A stretch of DNA of 64,000 bases from Pseudanabaena galeata CCNP1313 (GCF_029910235.1 NZ_CP112877.1:1-64000); one strand, 5' to 3'; positions 1 to 9,129 are shown, numbered from the stretch's first letter. Notes: generated from the letters alone by a model not told the origin. Program-made: numbers and translations.

Positions 1-1365
1 ATGTATTTTCTCATGACAGAGTGTAATCAAGAAGCAAAGATCGAATTTTATAAAAAAAAGCGACTAGAAGTAAAGTTTAGTGGCGAACAATTGAGTAGTG
101 AAGGTGGAATACTGCTGGTGAGACAAGCAGAAGAGAAAGTTAAAATTATCGAAGAGATGGCAGAGAGAATCGAGGATAAGCGAGACCAGAATAAAATCAG
201 ACACAGCATGGAACAGTTAATCCAGCAAAGGGTATTGCAAATAGCCAGTGGCTATGAAGATGCCATCGATAGCAATCAGCTGAGAAAAGACCCAATTTTA
301 AAAATTGCCTGCAATCGGTTGCCAATAGATGAAGAAGAGGAACTACTGGCAAGTCAGTCAACCATGACGCGGTTAGAGAATCGGATTGCGAAATCAGAGA
401 ACAAAGCCATGAGGCGGTTATTTATCGAGAAATATATCGAACAGCACAAGACCCCTCCCAAACAAATCGTACTAGACATAGATGGGTGGGATGCGCCAAC
501 GCACGGAGAGCAACAGATGAGCTTTTTTCATGGATACTATGATCATCATATCTACTATCCCGTATTGATCAATGAAGCAAAAAGTGGATATCCTCTAGTA
601 TTGCAACTGAGAGCAGGGAATAGTCATGCAGGGAAAGGAGTCGCACCAATATTACGTTGGCTATTCTGGCGATTAAAACGGGAATGGGCAGGAGTCGAAA
701 TCATTTTGCGGGGTGATGGAGGATTCTCCTTACCCGAAATCATCAAAGTCTGCGAGCGTTCGGGTGTTGGCTATGTTTGTGGATTTTCTAGTAATGCTGT
801 TTTAAAGCGCAAGGTAGCTAATTTGCTGGAACGCGCAAGATTGCAATATTGTCAGACGAGAGAAAAAGCGCGGTTGTTTGATGATGTTTACTACCAATCT
901 AGTTCATGGTCAGAACCACGACGCTTAGTAATGAAAGCGGAATGGCTAGAAAAAGGGGCTAATCCACGTTTTCTGATTACCAATTTGGCGTTACCACCCC
1001 AAGAACTTTACGATAAATTTTATGTCTATAGAGGGGCGGATTCTGAGCATCGTATCAAGGAATTGAAATTGGGTATCAAGGCAGGTCGCCTCAGTTGTCA
1101 TAGTTTTACGGCTAACCAGTTTCGGCTGCTTCTGGCTCAGGCTGCCTATATTCTCATGTTAACGATTCGACAAGCGGCGGCGGCAACGACATTAGCCAAA
1201 GCTCAAGTAATTCGCTTACGCGATTCTTTGCTCAAATGTGCGGCTCATGTCAAAGTGTCGGTTAGGCGGGTGCTGGTAGAATTGCCAAATTTCTTTCCCT
1301 TTGCTAAAGAATTCTGTCCGATTTCTCAGCGTTTATCCGAGCCTAACTTCTGTATTTTTGATTAG
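1..1365 (+). CDS. IS1380-type transposase
   Basis: A 454-residue DDE transposase. A charged N-terminal region of about 150 residues precedes a block with LDIDGWDAPTHGEQQ (about residues 157-171), the first catalytic Asp region typical of the IS1380 family. A second motif RGDGGFSLPEI (about 238-248) carries the next Asp, and the C-terminal part has YRGADSEHRIKELKLGIKAG, where the catalytic Glu lies. The reading frame is intact and its length fits the family, so it may still be functional. It begins at the first base of the window, so the left inverted repeat lies outside. The right end was not located; the 337 bases downstream are AT-rich and carry no gene. Family assignment is from motif recognition only. 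Confidence 0.85.
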   Translation: MYFLMTECNQEAKIEFYKKKRLEVKFSGEQLSSEGGILLVRQAEEKVKIIEEMAERIEDKRDQNKIRHSMEQLIQQRVLQIASGYEDAIDSNQLRKDPILKIACNRLPIDEEEELLASQSTMTRLENRIAKSENKAMRRLFIEKYIEQHKTPPKQIVLDIDGWDAPTHGEQQMSFFHGYYDHHIYYPVLINEAKSGYPLVLQLRAGNSHAGKGVAPILRWLFWRLKREWAGVEIILRGDGGFSLPEIIKVCERSGVGYVCGFSSNAVLKRKVANLLERARLQYCQTREKARLFDDVYYQSSSWSEPRRLVMKAEWLEKGANPRFLITNLALPPQELYDKFYVYRGADSEHRIKELKLGIKAGRLSCHSFTANQFRLLLAQAAYILMLTIRQAAAATTLAKAQVIRLRDSLLKCAAHVKVSVRRVLVELPNFFPFAKEFCPISQRLSEPNFCIFD

Positions 1366-1702
1366 TTTTTGACCTCTCATAGGATTAATCTATCTCTTTT
1401 TAGCCATTTAAGTCCATTTTTGCCATTAATTCTTGTTTCTGTTGCTTTTTCTTCTTTTAATTGATGCAAATCTCTCCATTCTTAACTTAACGATCTGTTT
1501 TTGCTTGGATTTCGTTTCTCTTTCTCATCTCGTGAATAATACAGGTTAGTTTGTCAAACCTAGTCTCAGCTTTTCTTTTGCTTTTGTCTACTCCGTCGAA
1601 CTGACGTTAAAAATAAGATTGCGGCAAAACAGGCTTTCTTAAAATCGGTGGAAAAGCTGGATTAGACGGGTGGTGATACTAATTGCCCGAAGTATTGAGC
1701 TT
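1366..1702. other. intergenic, flank of the IS1380-type element
   Basis: AT-rich stretch between the transposase and the end of the oxygenase operon. It probably contains the right end of the insertion sequence. I see no gene, no clear terminal repeat and no convincing terminator hairpin in it. Confidence 0.5.
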
Positions 1703-3499
1703 TCAATTAGCAGAGACTTCTACATAAGGGCGCAGGGCAAATTTGGCAATATAGCTGATCTGATCTCGGCAGCGATAGCGAGGATGGGCATTGACTTGCG
1801 GTAACCTATCAATATCATAAGTTTCTGCATGACAGGGAGTATTCAGCGCAGAAACTGCTAAGGCTGTAGAAATCATTTTATGGTTGTCCACATACAGAGA
1901 AATACTGTGATACTCTTCGCCAATTTGCTGTACTTGCGATCGCTTTCTAGGATCGGCAAATAGATTTAGTTGCATCATCTTTAACTTGAAATCTGATTGT
2001 TCACTAGCATCAAGACGAAGCGAAGAATAAAATGGAATTGATGCGGGAAAACTACCCGCAGATTCTAAAAAGTCTAACAGTCTTAGTTGAGATGCTCTCA
2101 TAATCCGTCCCTGACTTCCTAAAGCTGAGATAGTCAAAATTGCTAACGCTGTAGAAAGAGGAATATCAAAATAACCAAAACTAAAGTCTTTATTGCGACT
2201 ACTTAGAACTTCTCCTAGAAGTTGCTGACGAGCTAATTCGCTAGTGCGTGTATCTTCTTGCAAGGCAAGGGCTAAATAGTAATCTACTAAATAGGGATTC
2301 GCAAAATACAAGCCACTACGCTCAGCCATTCTATCTGTCAAATAGGTAATGGGAGTTTTTGGTTCTATGCCATTTGATAGCTGGAGCGCCCGAATCATTG
2401 CTGTGGTAGCGAAGTCTGTTTGACACCAATGGGCGCAACTAGGATCTTTGATCATCCGATGAGGTTGAGATGATTCAGCCCACAACTGAGGGTAGTAACC
2501 TTGCCCATCACTATAGTTTTCTAGGGCTGCAAAAGTTTCTGATAAATCGCCAGTTAGTCCTTGCATGACCAGAGCCGAATCTGTAGCAGTGATTAATCGT
2601 TGCTGATGAAAAGCCCACAGAAAATCTTGCTGTTGACTGATTATGTATTCAGATAGCTGGGCATAGGCTGCCGTTGTTTGCGTATCTCGTAGCGATCGCA
2701 ATACAAATCCCAAAGGAACCAGATCGCCATAGGCAAATGGCTGTTCTGGCGCAGGGGGAACACAGGTCATCGATAAGGAACTTTGTAATGCTTCTTCGGT
2801 TAATTTTTGGAGCCAAGCGATCGCCTGATTTTTACTCCAAGTAATGCGGCGCGAACCTGCTGCCAAAAGTCCTTGCTCTAGGGGCGCATCAATTTTGCCA
2901 TGTTGCAAGAAAAAGAGATTACAGTTACCTGTGCGCTCAAAATGCGACAAAATTCCTGCATGAATATGAATTGGCAGTCGATTACGGAATTGAGCTAAAT
3001 AGTAGCCATCTTGGGATTTACCCTCAACGAAACGGACTCCCACAGCACGTAATAACTCATAGTGTCGATGATCGGGGGGGTGCTCAGGATCGAAATCAAA
3101 AATGGCATTGGCGTGACCTTCATGATCATTGAGAACTAGATGTAGCAGTACTGGAGAGAACCCTTCAATTTCACCTAAGCCAATACAATCCGCCTCATCG
3201 ATCGCAAATAATGACAAGCGATCAGCAAATTGGCACGCTAATGTTCTACCCTGTGGTGGCTTTTCGCAGATATTACCAGAGTAGGGATCAACCAACGAGT
3301 TCTCGGAGAGAGTTGCTACTAGCCTGCCAGCACTAGTGAGGACAACATGGCTAAAAGGATTGAGATCGATGGTTTCAGGCAGGTAAAACATCGCACGAGT
3401 TACTTGATCGCCTGCGATCGGGCGCACTTTTTCAAGGTTAAATAAAACCATCCATTCCAGAGACTGGGGCAGTAAATCAAGGATATTAGAGATTTTCAT
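1703..3499 (-). CDS. unknown 598-aa protein of the RiPP oxygenase operon
   Basis: I do not recognise a named family. The first ~250 residues are a mixed region with an acidic/His stretch (FDFDPEHPPDHRHYE, about 137-151). From about residue 265 onward the protein is alpha-helical with repeated segments such as LQLSNG, YLVDYYLALAL, STALAILTISAL and STALAVSALNTP. That pattern resembles the alpha/alpha-toroid of terpene-cyclase and prenyltransferase-like proteins, but this is weak inference. There is no signal peptide. It is the last gene of a four-gene minus-strand operon; its start overlaps the preceding oxygenase gene by 14 bases, so it is probably translationally coupled. The context (two 2-oxoglutarate oxygenases, a metallo-hydrolase, a Nif11 precursor and LanM upstream) suggests a role in peptide maturation or as a partner of the oxygenases. 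Confidence 0.7.
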   Translation of the reverse strand: MKISNILDLLPQSLEWMVLFNLEKVRPIAGDQVTRAMFYLPETIDLNPFSHVVLTSAGRLVATLSENSLVDPYSGNICEKPPQGRTLACQFADRLSLFAIDEADCIGLGEIEGFSPVLLHLVLNDHEGHANAIFDFDPEHPPDHRHYELLRAVGVRFVEGKSQDGYYLAQFRNRLPIHIHAGILSHFERTGNCNLFFLQHGKIDAPLEQGLLAAGSRRITWSKNQAIAWLQKLTEEALQSSLSMTCVPPAPEQPFAYGDLVPLGFVLRSLRDTQTTAAYAQLSEYIISQQQDFLWAFHQQRLITATDSALVMQGLTGDLSETFAALENYSDGQGYYPQLWAESSQPHRMIKDPSCAHWCQTDFATTAMIRALQLSNGIEPKTPITYLTDRMAERSGLYFANPYLVDYYLALALQEDTRTSELARQQLLGEVLSSRNKDFSFGYFDIPLSTALAILTISALGSQGRIMRASQLRLLDFLESAGSFPASIPFYSSLRLDASEQSDFKLKMMQLNLFADPRKRSQVQQIGEEYHSISLYVDNHKMISTALAVSALNTPCHAETYDIDRLPQVNAHPRYRCRDQISYIAKFALRPYVEVSAN

Positions 3500-5279
3500 C
3501 AGGCAACTCCTTTATTTTTGACGCATCATGAACCCATCCATTTACGGTGAAGCGACTATCTAAAAATTTTTGGGATGGACATTGAACTTGGGTAACTTCG
3601 TGCATAAGTTGACTTGGGAAAAAGACAATGCAGTTATTTCTAGGAACAACAACGTGATAACCTGTTGGCACAAATTTTTTGCCCTTTTCGCCTTTCTCAC
3701 CTTTTTCGCCTTCAAATTTACCATCATAAATACGCAACTCGCCACCCGTAAACGCTTTGGGTTGCTGATGAAAGTAATAAACGAATGTCAATATACGACT
3801 TGCCACCGCCTCAATACCATTGTCATTATGTAATTTGAAGTATTCACCATCGTTGTGGGCTGTGAGTTGGGCTTCAATGGGACCAAGTGGAAATTCTTGG
3901 GTTTGCAACGTAGCTAAGATTTTGGGAAGGACTTGACGCACTTTTTCCACGATTAATGGCGAAAGGGTAAAGGGTTGATCGAGGATTAGAGAATGTCGAT
4001 GATATTGGCGATCGCTAACAGGTAATTTCTGATTATAGACATCGCTTAATACAAAACCATTGTTGTGATTTTTAGTGAATTGCCATAATTCTTCTTGTTC
4101 AGATTCGGTGAGAAAGTTCTCTATTTCGACAAAGTTTTTAGGACTTTTAATTGCTTGCTTAATTTCTTGATGATTTAAATTCTTACGAGTCACGTAAAGG
4201 TAAGATTTTGCTTCTTGGGGAGCATCATCCTCATAAGTGATTTTTACGTGATGAATGCCTCGAAATAATATTCCTTCGTTTTTAGCTCCCAAGAACTGAG
4301 TTAAGCGCTTTAAACCCTTGGGCCATTGCTCCTGATTAGCGCTCTCCCGTAAATATCCTGGATAGGAAAATATCGCCTTGCGTTTTTCTGGCAAACAAAG
4401 CGATCGCTCTTCTAAGAAATTAAAAAAAGAAACCCATCTTGGCTCTAAGGAAGGCTGTTGATAAAAATAGCACTCCAATCCAATCTTTGATTGCGTAGAA
4501 AAGTCAACATCAATATCAAGATCAACCCGATCAACGAGGGGAGAGAGTAAATGTAGAAACTGAGTCAACTTCTCAATATTACCTTTCCAAGAGATCGCAG
4601 ATAAATAGGAACCAATTTGCAAAGGCGAAATATTACGTATACATAAACGCACTGTCTCTACTTGACGGGCTAACATTAATCCTATCTGAAACACATGAGC
4701 GCCTTTTGGTAGCTCTTGAAAACAGTGATAAAGCATCTCTTGGTTAGCGCTTGGTAGCGATTTTCCAAACAATAAAGGTAAAGATTCTTCTACTAGCCAA
4801 CCACGGCGCTTTTTCTGCTCCTCCAGAGAGTCACATCTGTAAACATCATTTACCCCCATAAAAAAGCTGGGGGTAGGGATTTGACCATCGGCAAAAGCTT
4901 TGGGAATATCAAATTCTAGCCAGATATTAAATACATCCTTAGCGATCGCTGAAGTACTCGTATTCCATTCGCTCGCAAAAGTTTGGATTCTTTGCCAAAT
5001 CGGATCTTCTGTAACCAACGCGGGTATGGACACCGAATAGTTGCGATCGCCAAGTACTCTCTTTCCTGCTTCGTCGGCAGCAACGCAGAGCAGAAAGTCA
5101 GCTTCGGCAAGGGTATTACCTAAACGATATTCAAAGCCAAAAAAAGATGAGAGGGCATTGGGTAATATTTGGGTAATGTGATCAATCTTGTTCCAATTAC
5201 TGACTGTCATTAATTTAGGAACAACAGCAGGTTCAATCAGACGTAATATTTCTGTAAGGGAATTGCTGGTTTTGATCAT
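3486..5279 (-). CDS. 2-oxoglutarate/Fe(II) oxygenase with large unknown N-terminal domain
   Basis: A 597-residue protein. The C-terminal ~200 residues are a prolyl-4-hydroxylase-type jelly-roll oxygenase. The iron ligands can be read as H484-x-D486 (in LHNDNG) and H560 (in LMHEV), with R576 (DSRFTVNGW) placed to bind 2-oxoglutarate; a TGGEL turn lies between. A short low-complexity run of Gly-Glu-Lys triplets (about 524-534) sits in a loop of this domain. The first ~380 residues match nothing I can name but contain an acidic DLDIDVDF patch (about 254-261) and a conserved-looking SYPGYLRES segment. The start overlaps the stop of the upstream oxygenase gene by 4 bases and the 3' end overlaps the next gene. 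In a RiPP locus it is a candidate peptide hydroxylase; the substrate is inferred, not shown. Confidence 0.85.
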   Translation of the reverse strand: MIKTSNSLTEILRLIEPAVVPKLMTVSNWNKIDHITQILPNALSSFFGFEYRLGNTLAEADFLLCVAADEAGKRVLGDRNYSVSIPALVTEDPIWQRIQTFASEWNTSTSAIAKDVFNIWLEFDIPKAFADGQIPTPSFFMGVNDVYRCDSLEEQKKRRGWLVEESLPLLFGKSLPSANQEMLYHCFQELPKGAHVFQIGLMLARQVETVRLCIRNISPLQIGSYLSAISWKGNIEKLTQFLHLLSPLVDRVDLDIDVDFSTQSKIGLECYFYQQPSLEPRWVSFFNFLEERSLCLPEKRKAIFSYPGYLRESANQEQWPKGLKRLTQFLGAKNEGILFRGIHHVKITYEDDAPQEAKSYLYVTRKNLNHQEIKQAIKSPKNFVEIENFLTESEQEELWQFTKNHNNGFVLSDVYNQKLPVSDRQYHRHSLILDQPFTLSPLIVEKVRQVLPKILATLQTQEFPLGPIEAQLTAHNDGEYFKLHNDNGIEAVASRILTFVYYFHQQPKAFTGGELRIYDGKFEGEKGEKGEKGKKFVPTGYHVVVPRNNCIVFFPSQLMHEVTQVQCPSQKFLDSRFTVNGWVHDASKIKELPDENL

Positions 5280-5923
5280 AACGCCCCCGTCTTAATTGCA
5301 AAATTTGGGACTTGCACTAACCATTCTTCTTTAAGATTATATTGTTCACAAACAATGCTAATTCGAGGTTGACTAGTTTGAACAGATTGAACTCTATGGG
5401 TGAGATGACCTAAAAAATGTAGAAGCATATTTTCCTGTGGTTGAATGGTCGCTATTTCTTCAGAGTCTAAAGAAAGCACTAACTGTCCACCTTGCATATC
5501 TTCAGGCACTTGCACGTATAAAACACTTACCAATCGGGGACTTACTAATTCTTGAAAATACTCACAAATACTACAATCTATATGGTCAGTAACACAAGAA
5601 CCTTCAGTTAATATTAAGATATTTAAATAGAAAGCATTGCACAATGATTTAAGAGCAGCATTGAGATAGGCAGATAATTCTGGAAAATGTTCAACAACTG
5701 CGGGAATACCTTCTCTCCTAAATATTATGGAGAAGCCCTGAGTACTGGCAAACCCTTCACTGAGTTGACTGATGCCAAGATAGCGAGAGCCAAGAATTTT
5801 CTGGGCAAGATTCGTAAGTTCATCTACAGGCAAACAATTAAACCTACGTGTGTAACATCGTACAGTTTCCTTAAGTGGAAACTTATACGGAAGGATAGAT
5901 AGAACGTCAATAGTATTATTCAT
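5276..5923 (-). CDS. small 2-oxoglutarate/Fe(II) oxygenase
   Basis: A 215-residue single-domain protein with the jelly-roll oxygenase signature: H114-x-D116 (in DHIDCS), H176 (LTHRV) and R187 (QPRISIV), plus a GGQL turn at about 145-148. The spacing fits Fe(II)/2-oxoglutarate dioxygenases of the 2OG-FeII_Oxy type. Its start overlaps the upstream MBL-fold gene by 4 bases and its end overlaps the downstream oxygenase gene by 4 bases, so the genes should be made together. Role inferred: oxidation of the RiPP peptide, perhaps on a different side chain from the larger oxygenase. Confidence 0.85.
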   Translation of the reverse strand: MNNTIDVLSILPYKFPLKETVRCYTRRFNCLPVDELTNLAQKILGSRYLGISQLSEGFASTQGFSIIFRREGIPAVVEHFPELSAYLNAALKSLCNAFYLNILILTEGSCVTDHIDCSICEYFQELVSPRLVSVLYVQVPEDMQGGQLVLSLDSEEIATIQPQENMLLHFLGHLTHRVQSVQTSQPRISIVCEQYNLKEEWLVQVPNFAIKTGAL

Positions 5924-7377
5924 TGCGGTAAGTTAAATGCAAATCCTTTCTTCAAACCAGTTGGGGTCAATCCGTTACCGATAGCCCAAGGGTGGACAAT
6001 AGTTTGACATCCTAACTGCTGCAAATAGGATTGTACCTGTGGAATCAAAATTTGATCATGTACCGTAAGATTCCCTAAATCAGCCCAACTATCAGCATAG
6101 GGGAGGCAAGCTTTAGCTTTGACTTTTGCACATACTTCCGCAACTCCCTTTGGACCTAAGGTGGCTGTATATTCACCTTGGGACTGACAGGTTACTCCCA
6201 AAATTGGCGGGTTACTCAGCAAATTCGAGACAATATCTAATCCCCAAGAGGTAATATCTACGCCAATGGAATTGTAGGAAAGTGGCTGAAAATTGCTTAC
6301 TATCCAATCGATCGCACCAAAGCGATCATATACTTCGTCAGCAACGTCCAATATAGAATGCTCTGGCTCTATTCCTGCATCAATCAAAAACCACGACCGA
6401 TAGGAATCAGTTTCGATTAGATAAGTATTTCCCCAATTTTTTAGGTCAGAATGAACAGGTTGAGGATGTTCGGGAACGAGAACTTGTTCTCCATAAAATG
6501 GCAATACATGAACATCAATGTCGCCAATCTTGATTGGATCGCTGTTCCAAGGGACATCATAAACATTTGTAAAACCAATCCCTCGCAGTTGGGCTGCCAT
6601 GTCTTCACAAGTAATTGACCCACGCGGAACCCTCGGCACAATGATCGGAATATCAGGGGAAAACTGCATGAGCGTAGGGTAATGCCAGTGATCGTAATGG
6701 CTGTGAGAGATGAGAATTCCATCAACCAATCCCTCTAACATCGCCCGTGAGATATCAGCATTTAGGTTAGGAATACCATAATTAGAGTGTAGATGGGGAT
6801 CAACCAGAATACCTGTAGTTTGGCTGCGATACAGTAGTGCAGCGTGCTGTAAGCGATACACGCCAGATTCTAGGGCGGGAGATTTCGATGGCAAAAATGC
6901 TTTCTGTTGGAGAACCCAAGACTGCAAAAATACTTCTAAAATCGGCTGCATTTGGTCACCAATCTGACTTGAGATTTCCTGATAGGTAAAGCGAGATTGT
7001 CCACAAAGAAAGAGAAGATGGTGAAATTGGCGTACAAATTCCCGATCCTGTATAGCAAGCGCACCTCTCTTGTTCAAAAAATCGGGAAATCTGCCATTAC
7101 TAAAGTTAAGGATTTGCCAATGGTTGCGATCAGGAAATAGAAATTTTTCTTTTAAACTGAAGGAATTCACAGGATCATTTTCTTGCAGGTCAAATAGCTT
7201 GGCGACCACTTTCTCATGTTTGCCTGCTGATCGCAGGATTGCTTCTCCTAAATCCTTGAGGATTACAAATTGATTTAGAACTTCTTGAATAAAAGGCTGA
7301 ATAGCGTAACACAAACGATCAGAAGAAGTTAAAGCCTGTAGTTGAGAACCTTTCATGAAAGAAATAATGTCAGCCAT
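5920..7377 (-). CDS. MBL-fold metallo-hydrolase (RiPP locus copy 1)
   Basis: A 485-residue protein. An N-terminal helical region of ~170 residues is followed by a metallo-beta-lactamase fold with the metal-binding motif HSHYDHW (H-x-H-x-D-H), preceded by ILVDPHLHSNYG and followed by a WFLIDAG strand carrying a further metal-ligand Asp. The arrangement is closest to UlaG-like hydrolases. It is the first gene of the coupled four-gene minus-strand operon and lies just downstream of the two precursor genes. A second protein of the same general type and length is encoded across the LanM gene at 13821-15254. The substrate cannot be read from sequence; hydrolysis of a peptide or an ester/amide intermediate is possible. 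Confidence 0.85.
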   Translation of the reverse strand: MADIISFMKGSQLQALTSSDRLCYAIQPFIQEVLNQFVILKDLGEAILRSAGKHEKVVAKLFDLQENDPVNSFSLKEKFLFPDRNHWQILNFSNGRFPDFLNKRGALAIQDREFVRQFHHLLFLCGQSRFTYQEISSQIGDQMQPILEVFLQSWVLQQKAFLPSKSPALESGVYRLQHAALLYRSQTTGILVDPHLHSNYGIPNLNADISRAMLEGLVDGILISHSHYDHWHYPTLMQFSPDIPIIVPRVPRGSITCEDMAAQLRGIGFTNVYDVPWNSDPIKIGDIDVHVLPFYGEQVLVPEHPQPVHSDLKNWGNTYLIETDSYRSWFLIDAGIEPEHSILDVADEVYDRFGAIDWIVSNFQPLSYNSIGVDITSWGLDIVSNLLSNPPILGVTCQSQGEYTATLGPKGVAEVCAKVKAKACLPYADSWADLGNLTVHDQILIPQVQSYLQQLGCQTIVHPWAIGNGLTPTGLKKGFAFNLPQ

Positions 7378-7523
7378 AAGCGATCGTAAGCACTAATATT
7401 TACTTTAAATTACTAAAAGTTTTTTTAAAAAGTGAGTAACAGGTAACATTATGTGATACTTGTTACTCACAAAACTTTTCCAACATTATCAATATTTACA
7501 GCCTATTGAGGCTTTGAGTAGTA

Positions 7524-7574
7524 CAGAGAATTTGTTGAATGGGGCGCTCCTCGCCCCATTCAACAAATTCTCTG
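7524..7574. terminator. long perfect hairpin between precursor genes and MBL operon
   Basis: Two perfectly complementary 23-base arms (7524-7546 and 7552-7574) flank a 5-base loop. The stem is GC-rich only near the loop, and a short T-run follows on the plus strand. It lies between the broken precursor copy and the downstream minus-strand operon, so it could attenuate read-through from precursor transcription or act as an RNA-processing or stability element. It could equally be a dispersed palindromic repeat. Confidence 0.6.
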
Positions 7575-7630
7575 GGTTTTAAATTAGCGCAAAGTGCTAT
7601 AATAACTCGTAGGTTACTACTTAGCGTAAC

Positions 7631-7945
7631 CTACAATCTACCATTAGGTCTAGGAATAAGTGTCATCATAACTGTAATAGCTGCTTCAGTAATAGCTCCA
7701 CCAGCGATAGCTTCTAGTTCATTATCAGAAAGTTCTCCTGCTTCTTGACGTTGTTGAAAATCTTCCTGAAGCCTTTGAAATTAAGCCCATAGCTCTTCCG
7801 AAGTAACTTCGTAGCCTTTAGAAGTAGCCAATTCTGCAACAGCTTCACGATCATTGTCACTTCCCAAAGCCTTAACCAACTCTTAAGCAAGGCTCTCATC
7901 AGTTTGTACTTTTTCAAGAGATTCTTGAACTGCACTTGCACTCAT
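7631..7945 (-). pseudogene. broken Nif11-type RiPP precursor (second copy)
   Basis: Reading from the ATG at 7945 gives a 104-codon frame closely matching the intact precursor at 8109-8447: MSASAVQES, VQTDESLA, ELVKAL, LATSKGY, TSEELWA, AGELSDNELEAIAGG. It is interrupted by two in-frame TAA codons, at codon 21 (7883-7885, where the intact copy has Gln) and codon 55 (7781-7783, where the intact copy has Glu). There is no frameshift. After the double glycine the predicted core is AITEAAITVMMTLIPRPNGRL, rich in Thr and without Cys or Ser. The leader is better conserved than the core, as expected for paralogous precursors. The two stops make it a recent pseudogene unless readthrough occurs. Confidence 0.8.
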
Positions 7946-8108
7946 CTTTAAATTTCCATTTGAAGTAGATTAGTAAACATTTCAGAAAATTAGTTTCTAT
8001 TTGAATATACACATAGCAAATTTTCGGTATAGTTACTTGAAGGGAGAAGATATAAAGAATTTAATGTATCTTTATATCTTCTCCCCCTACAAAAAGAACT
8101 ATGTCAAC

Positions 8109-8447
8109 CTACCATTTAATCGGTGGAATCTGATTAACAAGATAGCCCGCAGCAGCACCAGTAAGGATGCTGATCACAATCGATCCAACGACAAATTCAC
8201 CACCAGCGACAGCCTCTAACTCTTCGTCAGAAAGCTCACCTGCACCTTGACGTTCATTCAGTTCTTCTTGACGCTTTTTCACCTCAGCCCATAGCTCTTC
8301 AGAAGTAATGTCGTAGCCTTTAGAAGTAGCCAACGCGGTGACAGATTCGCGATCATTTTCTGCTTCCAAAGCTTTAACTAATTCTTGTGCAAGGCTCTCA
8401 TCAGTTTGTACGCTGTCAAGAAATTCTTGAACTGCACTTGCGCTCAT
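8109..8447 (-). CDS. Nif11-class RiPP precursor peptide, cysteine-free core
   Basis: A 112-residue precursor. Residues 1-83 form a Nif11-type leader: an amphipathic acidic helix (VQEFLDSVQTDESLAQEL), the conserved-looking GYDITSEELWAE segment, and ELSDEELEAVAGG ending in the double-glycine cleavage site at 82-83. The predicted core (84-112, starting EFVVGS) is hydrophobic, has Ser89, Ser93 and Thr96 as the only dehydratable residues, contains no Cys, and ends PPIKW. The C39 peptidase domain of the transporter at 22959 would be expected to cut after Gly83. LanM is encoded about 860 bases upstream on the same strand. With no Cys, lanthionine rings cannot form within this core. Confidence 0.9.
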   Translation of the reverse strand: MSASAVQEFLDSVQTDESLAQELVKALEAENDRESVTALATSKGYDITSEELWAEVKKRQEELNERQGAGELSDEELEAVAGGEFVVGSIVISILTGAAAGYLVNQIPPIKW

Positions 8448-8823
8448 CTTTGATCTCCGTATGAATTTGGATTAGCAAACTATTTCAAATAATTACCTTA
8501 GGGTTTTTCAAGAAGCTAATGCTTAGCGTGATTATCCCCTGATATAGCAGAACAAAATTATAAAATTGACAAGTTTGCCACTTGCCTATAATAATTTCAA
8601 TTTCTATATTTATTGTTTAAAGATAACTATTTTGAAGTCTAAGGATATTATATACCACAAAATAAAAATAAAATCTACCGTTTTGAGTATTCTAAATTTT
8701 TTAATCTCTTCGCAGCGAGTAATTTATGATGCATTGTAAAGCTGCGTGTATACCAATAATTTCAGAGATTAATAACATTTTATTATTTATCTATCCCTCC
8801 TTAGAGGCTGTTTGAAAAGTTGC

Positions 8824-8900
8824 GATCCCCCTAAATTTTCCTTAAAAAGGAGGGCTTTTTTAATCTACCCCACCTTTCGTAAGGCGAGGTAGTGGGGATC
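8824..8900. repeat. nested palindromic repeat
   Basis: Outer arms GATCCCC (8824-8830) and GGGGATC (8894-8900) enclose a second hairpin built from CTACCCCACCTTT and AGGCGAGGTAG. The preceding GAGGCTGTTTGAAAAGT is of a type often dispersed in cyanobacterial intergenic DNA. It may act as a terminator or be an inert repeat. Confidence 0.5.
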
Positions 8901-9129
8901 AATCAGCATTTTTAGCAATCAAGACTTTTCAATCTGTTTCTTAGCTACCTAACGACTCTCTTTACCCTTGCTTCTTTTTCTTTAATAAATCATTTCAAAT
9001 CAAAAAGCTATTTTTATATAAAACAATTGTTAGCATGTTTTATGTTTGCGAAATATACAAAAATAATTACTTATTATTCGTAATTATTAATAAAATAGAA
9101 ATAAAAAAATCTGATACTTTTAATATCTA

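Noticed and set aside
3570-3833. Plus-strand reading frame opposite the oxygenase gene
   Set aside because: It is antisense to conserved iron-ligand motifs and has no family features; it is a shadow of the real gene.
7631-7945. Stop-codon reassignment or recoding in the second precursor
   Set aside because: TAA is used as a normal stop in many other genes of the window, and only this paralogue has internal TAA codons; inactivation is simpler.
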